NCBI GenBank assembly: GCA_028456385.1
Contig: JALNQF010000827.1
Span: 1 to 13,224 of the forward strand
Length of the DNA stretch: 13,224 nt
Reading direction: 5' to 3'
From: Ophiosphaerella korrae
Taxonomy: Eukaryota > Ascomycota > Dothideomycetes > Pleosporales > Phaeosphaeriaceae
Made by a program: the position numbers and the translations under genes. Of this stretch, positions 1 through 7,507 are shown piece by piece. The stretch's first letter is position 1; every line of letters starts with the position of its first letter. The notes under the pieces were generated by a model. It did no database searches, was not told the DNA's origin, and was given only the letters and a program-made list of their open reading frames with translations.

Positions 1-2
1 AG

Positions 3-194
3 ATCGCGATTGCGCATGGAGACCAAGCACGGGCAAAGGTCTTTGCTGAAAGGGCGTATGAGGCAAGGGTTCTACTGCAAGGAGAAGACAGCCTAGAACC
101 AAGAAAGTTAAAGCGCTTCATGGAGAGCCCTAACACACATAGGCTCTATGGAACCACGAGAAAGTGGAGACAAGAGGTAAAGAAGATACCTTAG
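3..194 (+). CDS. 3' end of a probable SET-domain protein (partial)
   Basis: The window opens inside a gene. Reading from position 3 gives 63 residues and then a TAG stop at 192-194. The segment starts IAIAHGDQARAKVFAERAYE and continues through GEDS, RLYG and RKWRQ to end KKIP. This helical tail (GD-x-ARA-x-VFAERAY, then GEDS, then a short K/R-rich end) resembles the C-terminus of fungal SET-domain proteins of the SMYD-like type, presumed protein-lysine methyltransferases. The catalytic SET domain would lie before the window, so no active-site residue can be checked. No stop or frameshift interrupts this part. The family call rests on recall of the C-terminal pattern only; another helical-repeat protein is possible. 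That it is a real coding end is fairly sure. Confidence 0.55.
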   Translation: MAIAHGDQARAKVFAERAYEARVLLQGEDSLEPRKLKRFMESPNTHRLYGTTRKWRQEVKKIP

Positions 195-587
195 AATTTG
201 TGTGCTGCCGAATTTGAAGGCTGGCTCTGGAAAAAGAAGCTTCCTTCGTAGAGTAGTAGGGTCTCATCGAGCAGCTCATTCCTCTCTAACGGATGTTTCA
301 ATATAATCTCAGGAGCGTAGTGATTGGGCGGCAGAAACAGCTTCAAAAACGTGGAAAGACATAATGGTGGGTGCATGTTGTCACTTTGGATGAAGCCCCG
401 GCTGCGCCTGTAACCAATGAGCATCGATATTTAATTTCGAAGACACTACCTTTCACACGTGATGAACCCTTGTTAGTGCTACCCTAGCCGAGTTGGCCGC
501 ATCCGCCACCGCCAGTCATCAGCGCGATGCTGCGCAATCTAGCACCCGCAACTCAGAAGTAGAAGCCGCCGTTAGCATACATTTCAG
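195..587. other. Spacer without a recognised gene
   Basis: Follows the stop of the SET-like gene and presumably holds its 3' UTR. Open frames here are short, overlap on opposite strands and show no family motif. A weak open stretch rich in Ala, Ser and Thr (about 493-590, + strand) leads into the exon-like segment that follows, but I could not find a convincing splice donor for it. Confidence 0.5.
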
Positions 588-776
588 TACTTATCTGCTC
601 GTAGCGAGGATCCTAACACCCAGTCCACCCCTGCGATCGAGGTGTTCCGAGCTTCTTTGCGCGCAATCGATGATGAAGCCGACAAGTTCGACACATGCCA
701 AGCGAAGCGGGACAAACTGTTTGACCAGCATACAGAACTGGGATGGCTTTTGTGTGTGTGGAGAAGGCTATGGTAA
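588..776 (+). CDS. Exon-like segment, unknown product (possible gene remnant)
   Basis: A 63-codon open stretch begins directly after a good 3' splice acceptor (acatttcag, ending at 587) and ends at TAA 774-776. The predicted peptide is acidic and helical, with the stretch EVFRASLRAIDDEADKFDTC followed by QAKRDKLFDQHTEL, so it looks more like a coiled helix than random translation. A sequence resembling a donor (ATG|GTAAGG at 774) overlaps the stop, so this could be an internal exon rather than a last one. In the same frame, a TAG about 12 bp before the acceptor rules out simple extension. No upstream exon or start could be assigned. I do not recognise the family. It may be a decayed gene fragment between the SET-like and BTB-like genes. 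Confidence 0.25.
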   Translation, partial: YLSARSEDPNTQSTPAIEVFRASLRAIDDEADKFDTCQAKRDKLFDQHTELGWLLCVWRRLW

Positions 777-1288
777 GGAAGTATCAACTATTTGGGTACA
801 TGGATACAGGTGAAAACGTGTAGTGTGAATGGATTAAGAGGTGATCTTTCTTATAAGCAGATTACAATGTCTTATTGATGTTGTAAACGCTAATCCTGGA
901 TCCCAGAGAAAGCAACGCCGATACTCTTGTAACTATAAATTCCCACGCTTATCAATGAGTGTCGTCTTTCAATAATAGATTTCATCGGCCCAACGTCAAC
1001 CTTGAAGCATTTACAATTGATGGTTAATGGAGAGCTGCCGGTCCATGCGGCTCGAGAACTTTCCCCCTACTATGAAACGTTCTCCGGGGAAGACAAAAAA
1101 GATAGCAATCTGACATTTCTCTATTCATCGTTCGGCTATTGCACGTCAACGCTAACCTCCGAATCATAATCAGTAAATTCGCTGCGAGAACCTTACTGCA
1201 CTCATTACAAACCACCAGCCAGGAGTATAACTACAACGTCAAGACTGCATCAGGAAATCAAATCGAGTCTGGTAATCGCACGCTTTTA
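777..1288. other. Spacer without a recognised gene
   Basis: No reading frame here carries a motif I can recognise. The open frame on the + strand that begins in the spacer and runs past 1289 is antisense to the BTB-like remnant and looks like its shadow. No tRNA-like cloverleaf or clear repeat was seen by eye. Confidence 0.5.
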
Positions 1289-1748
1289 TCAAGCCATATA
1301 ATTCTTCGCCAGTCTCCAGAAATCCCCCACAAATTCACCGCCCACTTCCATATACCTCAGAAACTCATCATGCTTCCCAATCGTGTCAATCTCACATACA
1401 ATGTAAATCAATCACGAGTTTCCTCAGGTTATCCAGATTTCCTTCGTCGCTTCTGTCTGGTAGATCTGGGTCCGAGTACGCGTATCTGGCTAGCTCAATA
1501 ATATCTCCAACTCGTTCTGCGTACAATGTGAACTGCAAGAATGACTTATGCAGCTTGTCAAGGGTAAGCGCTTTCAGTAGCGCTATTAGACGTACATGCG
1601 AAAAACAGTAGAGTCGTGCATGGGCGAGCAGAACTGGCGTGAAGTTTTGATTTACGGAACTGTTGGGTTTAGGTTCGAAGTGCTGCAGGAACAGAGCTTT
1701 GTAGCGCCTCTTGGAAAGATAACTTCGGCTGTTGAAATGCGTCCTCAA
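1289..1748 (-). pseudogene. BTB/POZ-type protein, C-terminal half, frameshifted
   Basis: Fungal BTB/POZ proteins of this group have an N-terminal protein-protein interaction domain, often tied to ubiquitin ligase adaptors, and a conserved C-terminal helical tail. Only the tail is present. The 1392-1748 frame shows LLAHARLY, then KALTLDKLHKSF, then FTLYAERVGDIIELARYAYS and LRKLVID, and hits a stop at 1392-1394. The expected last part (YIVCEIDTIGKHDEF ... EFVGDFWRLA) continues in another frame down to the stop at 1289-1291. The switch falls at the run of three A's at 1405-1407 on the + strand, consistent with one extra base. The BTB core that should lie upstream (above 1750) was not found. There is a hint of linker sequence in a third frame near 1700-1761. 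The gene is therefore truncated and frameshifted; the frameshift alone could be an assembly error, but the missing BTB domain suggests real decay. Confidence 0.65.
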
Positions 1749-1761
1749 CGGGACTCTCGAG

Positions 1762-2284
1762 ATGGGTCTTATCTCGGGTTGAGGCTGAGGTACTCCAAAT
1801 AGAGGTCTCGCGTATACTGGACTTTAGTTCAGCAATGGTCACTTCTCAGCTAGAAGCTGGCAAAGTAGTCTCGGTCATATTTCGGAGTAGGGCTTGCAGG
1901 GGGTTTTAAATCAACCCGTTATGCTGGTGAAACAAGGGAAGAAACAAATCAGACGATCTGAGTTATGAGAGATGAAGCAACGTTATGTTTGCAATATGGC
2001 GTATGGGACGGGCGCTGCGGCGGGCTTGGAGCGGCGGTCAACTTTGAGGGGCACTAACAAGGATTTATGATGTGTTAGGACTAGTGCGTTCAAAATTGAA
2101 TATTGACATTGATTGGCTGCAGGCACAGTTAGCTAATTTTCCATAGGAAAGGAAGAGTGCTCATTACCTACGTAGAATATGAACTCGCGCACTAACAGCA
2201 ATCATAACGTAATTTACATTCAGGCAGAGCACGTGCATCGTCCAAAAAGGAGAAGAGCAAGAAGGGGAAACCTGAACTGGATTC
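1762..2284. other. Spacer without a recognised gene
   Basis: This is where the N-terminal BTB domain of the preceding remnant should lie, but no BTB motif could be read in any - strand frame. The right edge is the presumed 3' UTR of the ATPase gene. Short frames are interrupted and carry no family pattern. Confidence 0.45.
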
Positions 2285-3770
2285 TCAGACGGCTTTTCTA
2301 CCACAATCAGCAAGAACACTCCGTCCACCATCATTTGAGAGTCTTGATCTGATCTTGACTTTGACGTAAGATCTCGTCGAGCCATTTGTTGATGAACAGC
2401 CAAAATCGCCTATAGCTACTGTTGCACTAGGTGCGAACACGAACGCTTCCCCGGTGTCGAGGCGGGTAATTTTCTCAAAAAGCTCTCTTGTGCTTTCCTT
2501 CCCGCTTATGAGGTAACCGTTCCGTTGATCCATTGGGTCAGGCTCGTGTTTTTTGCATGAGTGCAATATGAGCTTCAAGAGCATGGAGCCAAGCAGGCGA
2601 AGAGAATCTGTGAATTATCGTTACGGTGCAAAAGTCCAAGAAAGCTGGCGCAATCGTGGGTTCCTGAGTAGACACAAATATACGTGCTCCTAGATGTCTC
2701 TGAAGCCTCACTGTTGATAAGAGCGTGTTTGTGAGCATCAACGATTCTGGGGAACCAGTCATGTACTTTGTAAGAGTCAGCTTGGAAGTACAAAGCTTTT
2801 TCAAAGATTGGTTACTGACTTTATGAGCTTCGTCAAGGGCAACGATGCGACCGCGGGCTATGCTTTGCTCAAGAAACAAGCTTAAGCATATGTTAAACAA
2901 CGAGCAAGCTGTCTCTGGCGAAACGCAGGGGCAGGAGAGATCGACTATTGTCAATAAGCCGGGCTATGTCTGCGTTAATTGTGTCATAGGCCATGTTGCA
3001 TGAATCTCGTACCTCGTTCTTCCATGTTGTTCCTCTGTGGTATTGCCTGTTTTTCTTCTTTATTTTGTCTTCTGTTCGTGGCATGAAACTCTCAAGCATG
3101 GCAAGGCGCTGGCTAAGGGGCGCGAGCCGAGTTGACGAAAGGTCGGCCGCCAGAATTTGGGTTTTGAACATCTGGTAATCAAATCGAATGCCAGTCGCTT
3201 GTTGAGACATACGCATTTCCCTCAAAATACGATTAACTGTGTGGACATGGAGAGGAACGCTCCCTTCTTCTGGCTTGACAGCTATGAGGTCGAGGATTCG
3301 CTTGGTGTTGAGAGCATGACTGTCGGTCTGGAGCGGCTCCACGTCGACATTCAAGTGCTGATATGTTTTCTCCGGTTTCTGTCAGTTCAGGAGCTATGTG
3401 ACGAAGATAGAACTAGACTCACCTGAATAGTGCTCAGATTGGTCGGAGCGCATATCACTCGCACCCGAGTTCCAGGTAAAGACGTCAAGAACGCTGCCTC
3501 GCAAGGCGAACCGCCGCCGTCGGATATGAAAGTGTCATAGTGAAACAGTAATGCAGAAAGAGGCCTCGGCAGTACTGTCGCATCTGAATCTGCTAGACAG
3601 TTTTCCAGCAAGCAAGACAATGTATGACTCTTTCCCGAACCCTGCGAACCACAGATGAAGATGCTGGAAGGAGTTGTGATATTAAAAAACAACCGTTTGT
3701 CTGCAAGATCTTGGCCTGGAGGTAAATTTTCCAAAGCGTTGTTACGATCGAATAACATCTCTGCTAGCAA
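2285..3770 (-). CDS. HerA/FtsK-like P-loop ATPase, four exons, 3' part frameshifted
   Basis: The product belongs to an uncharacterised mould family of P-loop ATPases resembling HerA/FtsK-type motors. Exons on the - strand are 3770-3423, 3357-3013, 2963-2820 and from 2765 on. Exon 1 has a Walker A motif (GSQGSGKSHT, about residues 41-50) and then FHYDTFISDGG. Exon 2 is a helical linker (RILDLIAV, VNRILREMRM, LAMLESFM). Across the second junction runs LLTIVDLSCPCVSPE; Walker B is RIVALDEAH, with its HK just before the third junction. Exon 4 holds RLQRHLGARIFVSTQEPTIA, whose STQEP is the likely sensor Gln motif. The frame stops at 2538, but the family's C-terminus (LFEKITRLDTGEAFVFAP ... SNDGGRSVLAD) continues in another frame to the stop at 2285. 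The switch is near a six-T run (2549-2554, + strand), and no GT lies there to allow an intron. The first in-frame ATG is at 3758-3756, but family-like sequence continues above it to a stop near 3864, so the true start is unresolved and may be in another exon. Confidence 0.75.
2766..2819 (-). other. Intron 3 of the ATPase gene (54 bp, length a multiple of three)
   Basis: The donor is AAA|GTCAGT at 2819, the acceptor is ttacaaag ending at 2766, and the branch site is GCTGAC. It is 18 codons long with no in-frame stop, so it can be read through and is easily mistaken for coding. Removing it puts the Walker B segment DEAHK directly before YMTGSPESLMLTNTLLSTVR, the spacing expected for the family. 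Retention would insert 18 residues right after Walker B. Confidence 0.65.
2964..3012 (-). other. Intron 2 of the ATPase gene (49 bp, phase 0)
   Basis: The donor is GAG|GTACGA at 3012 and the acceptor is gacatag ending at 2964, with a TTAAC branch-like site just before. Splicing joins TTWKNE to PGLLTIVDLSCP, restoring the conserved LTIVDLSCP stretch. This fixes the frame change between the two long open frames. Confidence 0.8.
3358..3422 (-). other. Intron 1 of the ATPase gene (65 bp, phase 0)
   Basis: The donor is CAG|GTGAGT at 3422 and the acceptor is atatcag ending at 3358. A branch-site-like CTGAC lies about 20 bases before the acceptor. Removing it joins NLSTIQ to HLNVDVEPLQ in one frame, whereas the unspliced frame runs into a stop within about ten codons. 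Confidence 0.8.
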
Positions 3771-3870
3771 ACCGCACTTGAGTGTTCTCGTTGGCGATAT
3801 GGTTTCCGCATTCTGAGTGAGACTCTGTCTGTCGTTTTGTTGCTGTTGTCGGCCAATAGTCGGTCATGGC

Positions 3871-5230
3871 GCTCCCGCACAGACGCGGTCATTAAGCCAT
3901 TCAGGTGAAGGTTTTCCATTATAGTAGTGACATGTTTGTTCAGAGGTATATGTAATCATTCTTCAAACCCGAGCAGTATGTATCCAACTAATATACTTCG
4001 TATCTTTGAGACGTAGGATTCGCAGCGCTTAGCAAGGTAGATCGAGGCGATAATGAGACTTTCTGCACTTAATGCATATGCGAGGCATGCCATCGTAAAA
4101 CGTTCTCTCTCGAATTTCATGCTTAATTGGTGCATTTCGAATATCTGCAGCCGCTGTGAATCACACCATTCATTTGCTGTCCCAACAGGCAAGCATCAAC
4201 AGCCATGACAAATTGCAGGTACCAGTCACTTTGAAGGTGTAGGTGATACAACACTGCGTTAACCGTCACAAAGAGGAGCTGTAATTAGTCGAAAACCTTG
4301 CCGAATAGCACACGCAGGTACCGGGGGGAAGGGAAAGAAGGACAGTTCCGAAGCCACTGATGTTAGGCTATACGCTAGTTTTTTGGTGGACCAACGGATT
4401 TTAACTTCGTGCCTTGCTTCTTGGATAGGTCCCAATGTCAGACAAAAACGGCTCTAGTCGCCCATGGCCAAGTGTCCCACCGAGTGCTGCAGATCTGCTG
4501 TGTCACTCCGCTATGCCTATAACTGGTTCCAATCTTCCACTCAGATCGCGGAGGAAGATGACAGGCGAACAACTCCAGTAGCTTGTATTGCCTAGCCATA
4601 TTCACGACTAACAAACGTTACGCAAAACGCAAGGGTCCAGCATTGTACGCCTTAGGTCTTGTCGCCAACCACATTCGACTTGCTATAGCTTCGTCTGTGC
4701 GACTTCTACGACATTCTCAATAGCGCGCTAGGCTCCATTGGCATACTACATATATGAACTGCAAGACCCTAGCGCAGCAGAAGCTGTATCACACCGAGAG
4801 AGAGCTTTCCGGTGAGCCCGTGTTGTTGGATACGCTGACCGCTAGTCTTCGAAGTAACGTGTACACCAATATGCAGCACGGAGCGTTGTGTAATAACCAG
4901 CAACCACGCTAGAATCTCTTGCATACGGGCGTGCCCGGCCACGTAGCGCCCCGAATTGATAGGATGGCTCAACATGCGAACAAGGAGACATGAGAATAAT
5001 GATGTTATTCGGGTGCTGCGCGAAACAAACTTCTGTCCTGGATCTTGTCGTGCCGCAGATTACTTGAGCACTGGCCAGCTGATGCAGCAGCTTCCACGAA
5101 TCCTCTCCTGCATCCAAGAGCCACATTTAACCACAATGCGCCTAGTAATGCGATTAAGCAATCGAGTGCCTTATTATTATTAAGTTTGCTCATTCCTGTG
5201 CGATCGATTATAAATCGTGACAGAGTATAA
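3871..5230. other. Long spacer without a recognised gene
   Basis: About 1.4 kb without a reading frame I can support. The frames present (for example - strand 3956-4192 and 4842-5126, + strand 4956-5183) overlap one another on both strands, lack motifs and have odd composition. The left end may contain the missing first exon or promoter of the ATPase gene. No tRNA, long tandem repeat or terminal inverted repeat was seen by eye. Confidence 0.5.
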
Positions 5231-5232
5231 AT

Positions 5233-5473
5233 GGTGCACTATTCTAGTCAACGAGTCAGATTTTGGGGTCATTAATTGATGGGTGTCAAATTTGGGGTTG
5301 AATTGGATGAGCACAAATTTTGTCGACGCGGCAACTTAGTTCAGGATTGAAGAGATTGATTGCTCTCTCTATGCCTGGCCCTGCGCTCAATCTATGTATC
5401 TACGCTGCGGTGGTCTCGGCTGGGTCTCTCGAGACGACGGCGGGCTAGATCCTCAACACCCCTTCTGTTGAGG
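5233..5473 (-). mobile_element. Possible LTR fragment of another copia element
   Basis: Read on the - strand, AGAAGGGG (a polypurine-tract-like stretch, about 5459-5466) is followed at once by TGTTGAGGATCTAG. This is the PPT-then-TG arrangement at the start of a 3' LTR, and it matches the form of the real PPT/LTR junction of the copia element near 6930 (GAAGGGG then TG). The far end of such an LTR could not be found, and no target duplication is visible. The same bases form a perfect hairpin, so an alternative is a plain regulatory or random palindrome. Suggestive only. Confidence 0.25.
5451..5473. repeat. Perfect 8-bp inverted repeat, 7-base loop
   Basis: CCTCAACA at 5451-5458 is the exact reverse complement of TGTTGAGG at 5466-5473, with loop CCCCTTC between. 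It may be two LTR-like ends facing each other or a simple palindrome. Confidence 0.7.
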
Positions 5474-5668
5474 CGCTGGTTTCTTTGTTGTATCAGTTGT
5501 GCTGACGTAGTTCGTCTCCTTGCATGTGAGATCCTTTGTTTGATTCCTTTGTTCGTGAGGGCCGAGGCTGCCATCTTTCAGCTGCGGCGGGGTTTGGCGA
5601 CTTGGCCATCGTCACGCTCGTGCGCCGAGCCAATCAGGTTGCCGAACTAGCTCAAGCGAGCCAATCAG

Positions 5669-5694
5669 CAGATTCCAGGTACACCCGGAATCTG
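5669..5694. repeat. Perfect 8-bp inverted repeat upstream of the amidotransferase-like gene
   Basis: CAGATTCC at 5669-5676 pairs with GGAATCTG at 5687-5694 across a 10-base loop. CCAAT sits just before (5661-5665, with another CCAAT near 5631) and an ATAAAAT TATA-like stretch just after (about 5702). The cluster looks like a promoter. It could be the U3 part of an old LTR or the far promoter of the downstream gene. Confidence 0.5.
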
Positions 5695-5831
5695 ATGTAA
5701 CATAAAATGCGCTATGCTTAATCTGAGTCTCGCAGCCACTTGTCTTGTTCTACTTTTGACTTACGTTGTCTATTGTTGCCCAGCGCTGAGTACAGGTAGC
5801 TTACCCCGCGAGACTGTTGCCTAGCGTGACT

Positions 5832-5890
5832 GCATATAATGGGCATGAGCAAACTCTTTCTCCCCTTCTTCAACTGCTGCACTCCAGTTC
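5832..5890 (+). promoter_or_regulatory. Likely core promoter and CT-rich leader of the downstream gene
   Basis: A TATA-like GCATATAAT (about 5832-5840) is followed by a CT-rich tract (ctctttctccccttcttc, about 5864-5881), typical of fungal transcription start regions. The ATG at 6010 lies about 130 bp further on. This is a sequence-pattern inference with no direct evidence for the start site. Confidence 0.35.
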
Positions 5891-6009
5891 GCCCTTCTAA
5901 AGTTGAGAGTTCATTTTAATTACAATATTTGCGGACCTTGACTTTCCACCTGCTCTTCGACTTGCATTCTCCCAACCCATTCATTCAGCCTGCTCGACAG
6001 CTTCACACC

Positions 6010-6688
6010 ATGTCGGCGGCAGCTCTCGATAAGCCACATATCCTGCTAGTATCCCTTGATATCGGTCCCCCATTTGATCAGCTCTACCAGCCAACTTTGG
6101 ATAAGCTGAACGCCGTGGCCATTCTTGATCGTGCCACAAAACCGGAGTCGGTACTACAAGGATTAGCGGATCAGCCTCCCCAGGCGGTTCTAGTCACCGA
6201 TGGTGGCATCAAAAAGCATCGTGCTGTTTATGCGAAACTTCTTGACTATGTCCGCGGTGGTGGTAGACTCGTTCTCATGGGCAACTTCAGCTCATTCATT
6301 AGACCCAATGATCTGAATAACCTCTTCCAAGGAGCAGGCCTGCCGTGGACGTACGCAAAGTACCAGCGCACTAACTGTTTACCGCAACGATACCGAAGAG
6401 ACATCATCACACTCATCCCTACTACCCCCCAGTTACAGCCAGAAAGCTGTCTTCCTTGCAGGTGTACCTGCCAAGGATGCATGGGGTACCTGCCAAACGA
6501 CTCCTCGCAAAACCGAGTCTCTTATTTTCTGCGGCGAGAAGGTTACAGACCAAGAGCAAACTCCTATTGCTCTCACCAACATAGGCAAGGGCAAGCTCGG
6601 ATACGTGGGCGACGTAAATGGGGAAGAAGGTTCAGACGCAGTTGTACTAGCCATGTGCGGATTGCGTGATGACGCAAAATTGGTGTAG
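6010..6688 (+). CDS. Class I glutamine amidotransferase-fold protein, one-base frameshift
   Basis: A small mould protein of the ThuA/DJ-1-like (class I glutamine amidotransferase-like) fold; substrate and reaction are unknown. The start is ATG 6010 in good context (caccATGtc); the open frame extends upstream but without an ATG. The N-terminal half reads KPHILLVSLDIG, then AVLVTDGGI (about 58-66) and VRGGGRLVLMGNFSSF, then GLPW before the break. From about 6373 the expected sequence (VYRND, AVFLAGVPAKDAWG, ESLIFCGE, GKGKLGYVGDVNGEEGSD, AMCGL) lies in the next frame and ends at TAG 6686-6688. The reading switches at ctaactg (6371-6377), where one base appears extra, and no intron signals fit. 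Ignoring that base, the gene encodes about 225 residues, a normal length for the family. Without it, the first frame runs on to 6669 with an unrelated Arg-rich end. It may be a young pseudogene or an assembly indel. The copia element sits 56 bp past its stop. Confidence 0.65.
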
Positions 6689-6739
6689 AACTTGGGTTGT
6701 AGGGATTCAGCAAGTCAATTGGAAGTAGGCGCCTGCTGT

Positions 6740-6744
6740 AAAAT
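6740..6744. repeat. Left target-site duplication (AAAAT)
   Basis: The five bases directly before the left LTR are identical to the five directly after the right LTR (11918-11922). This marks both exact ends of one insertion. Confidence 0.9.
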
Positions 6745-6928
6745 TGTCAGATTCACAATGATATTTTGATGAAATGAGATGGGTATATTGACTTGATTGA
6801 TTGTTCTGTGTGTCTTCTCTTTCGATCCTCCGTTTCGTTCCATTGTTGCCACGTCTACATTCCAGATCTATCCCCACATTCCTGTTCGACCATATTGATC
6901 CTGCCTCACAGTATCAGCTTATCTGACA
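6745..6928 (-). repeat. 3' LTR of the copia element (184 bp, lightly mutated)
   Basis: On the + strand it starts TGTCAGATTC and ends TTATCTGACA, giving perfect 8-bp terminal inverted repeats (TGTCAGAT/ATCTGACA). It aligns along its full length with 11736-11917. Hand alignment shows about 30 sites with C or G here and T or A in the other LTR, about 3 the opposite way, about 3 transversions and two single-base gaps. Confidence 0.92.
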
Positions 6929-6938
6929 CACCCCTTCA
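6929..6938 (-). other. Polypurine tract of the copia element
   Basis: On the - strand TGAAGGGGTG lies directly before the TG that begins the 3' LTR. This is the expected site for priming of plus-strand DNA synthesis in LTR retrotransposons. Confidence 0.7.
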
Positions 6939-6979
6939 GCTTGGAAGGAGTTGCAAGCTGGGACTATTGTATAGATCGC

Positions 6980-7507
6980 TCATGCGACTGTGAGGTTTTC
7001 AAGCTGCTCTTGGATAGCTTCTAGTTGCGTTTCGTTCGTCCCCTCATGGGTTTCAACCTCTACCAGTCCGAGTTGCTGGAGGAAGGTATTCCATTTGTTT
7101 GCTGGGAGGACTTTGGTGAAGCCGTCGGCATTTATGTCTGCTGATTGAACGTACTCTACGGCGATTTTTCCGGTGGAGACTTCCTGCCTCAACCAGTGAT
7201 TGTGTATGTCCACATGGCCGAGCTTAGTTTGTAGCTTTGATGTCTCTTCGGTGACTAGCCTGATTGTCTGCTTATTATCGCATTGTATGGTGGTCTTTAA
7301 TTGCGGGAGCCTGACATGTAGTTCGCGGAGTAATCGTGAGGTGAATATAGCTTCCTTGGCGACTTGCGACAGGGCGAGGAGTTCTGCCTCTGTCGTGGAT
7401 GTGGTAACTGTATCTTGCTTGCTTGTTTGCTTTCTATGCAATGAGGCCGTTGAAGAGCTTGATTGCGTAGCCTTGCGAGCTCTTCCGGTCGAGCGTATTG
7501 TCTGCAA
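6980..7507 (-). pseudogene. Copia RNase H and C-terminus of pol (nearly intact)
   Basis: An open frame ends 52 bp before the 3' LTR. It shows KQDTVTTSTTEAELLALSQ (the Glu of the RNase H site), TTIQCDNKQTIRLV (Asp) and GHVDIHNHWLRQEV (Asp), then the usual copia ending INADGFTKVLPANKW and a Glu-rich tail. The first catalytic Asp (SDASFADN) is in the adjoining frame upstream, so all four D-E-D-D positions are still encoded. The frame is separated from RT by a TAG at 7434-7436, where the family has Trp, and by a 4-bp tandem duplication (caag) about 10 bases further along the coding strand. The first 20-odd residues of the open frame, before the KQD motif, are out-of-frame read-through of the upstream stretch rather than true product. 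Confidence 0.85.

Noticed and set aside
2164..2403. - strand frame overlapping the 3' end of the ATPase gene
   Set aside because: It is out of frame with the conserved C-terminal segment and shows no family pattern.
3956..4192. - strand open frame of 78 codons with a hydrophobic patch
   Set aside because: No motif, no splice context linking it to the ATPase gene, and composition that looks random; kept as spacer.
4769..5230. Cluster of overlapping open frames on both strands
   Set aside because: They lie over one another in several frames with no conserved motif, which is typical of chance openness.
5360..5650. + strand open frame rich in Arg, Leu and Cys
   Set aside because: Covers the possible LTR or promoter segment; no motif, and the hairpin lies inside it.
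5929..6009. In-frame N-terminal extension of the amidotransferase-like gene
   Set aside because: It begins at a TTG and lies in the leader; the ATG at 6010 has good context and matches the usual start of the family.
6488..6669. Arg-rich C-terminus in the first frame of the amidotransferase-like gene
   Set aside because: The conserved C-terminus lies in the neighbouring frame over the same bases, so the Arg-rich tail is read-through after the frameshift.
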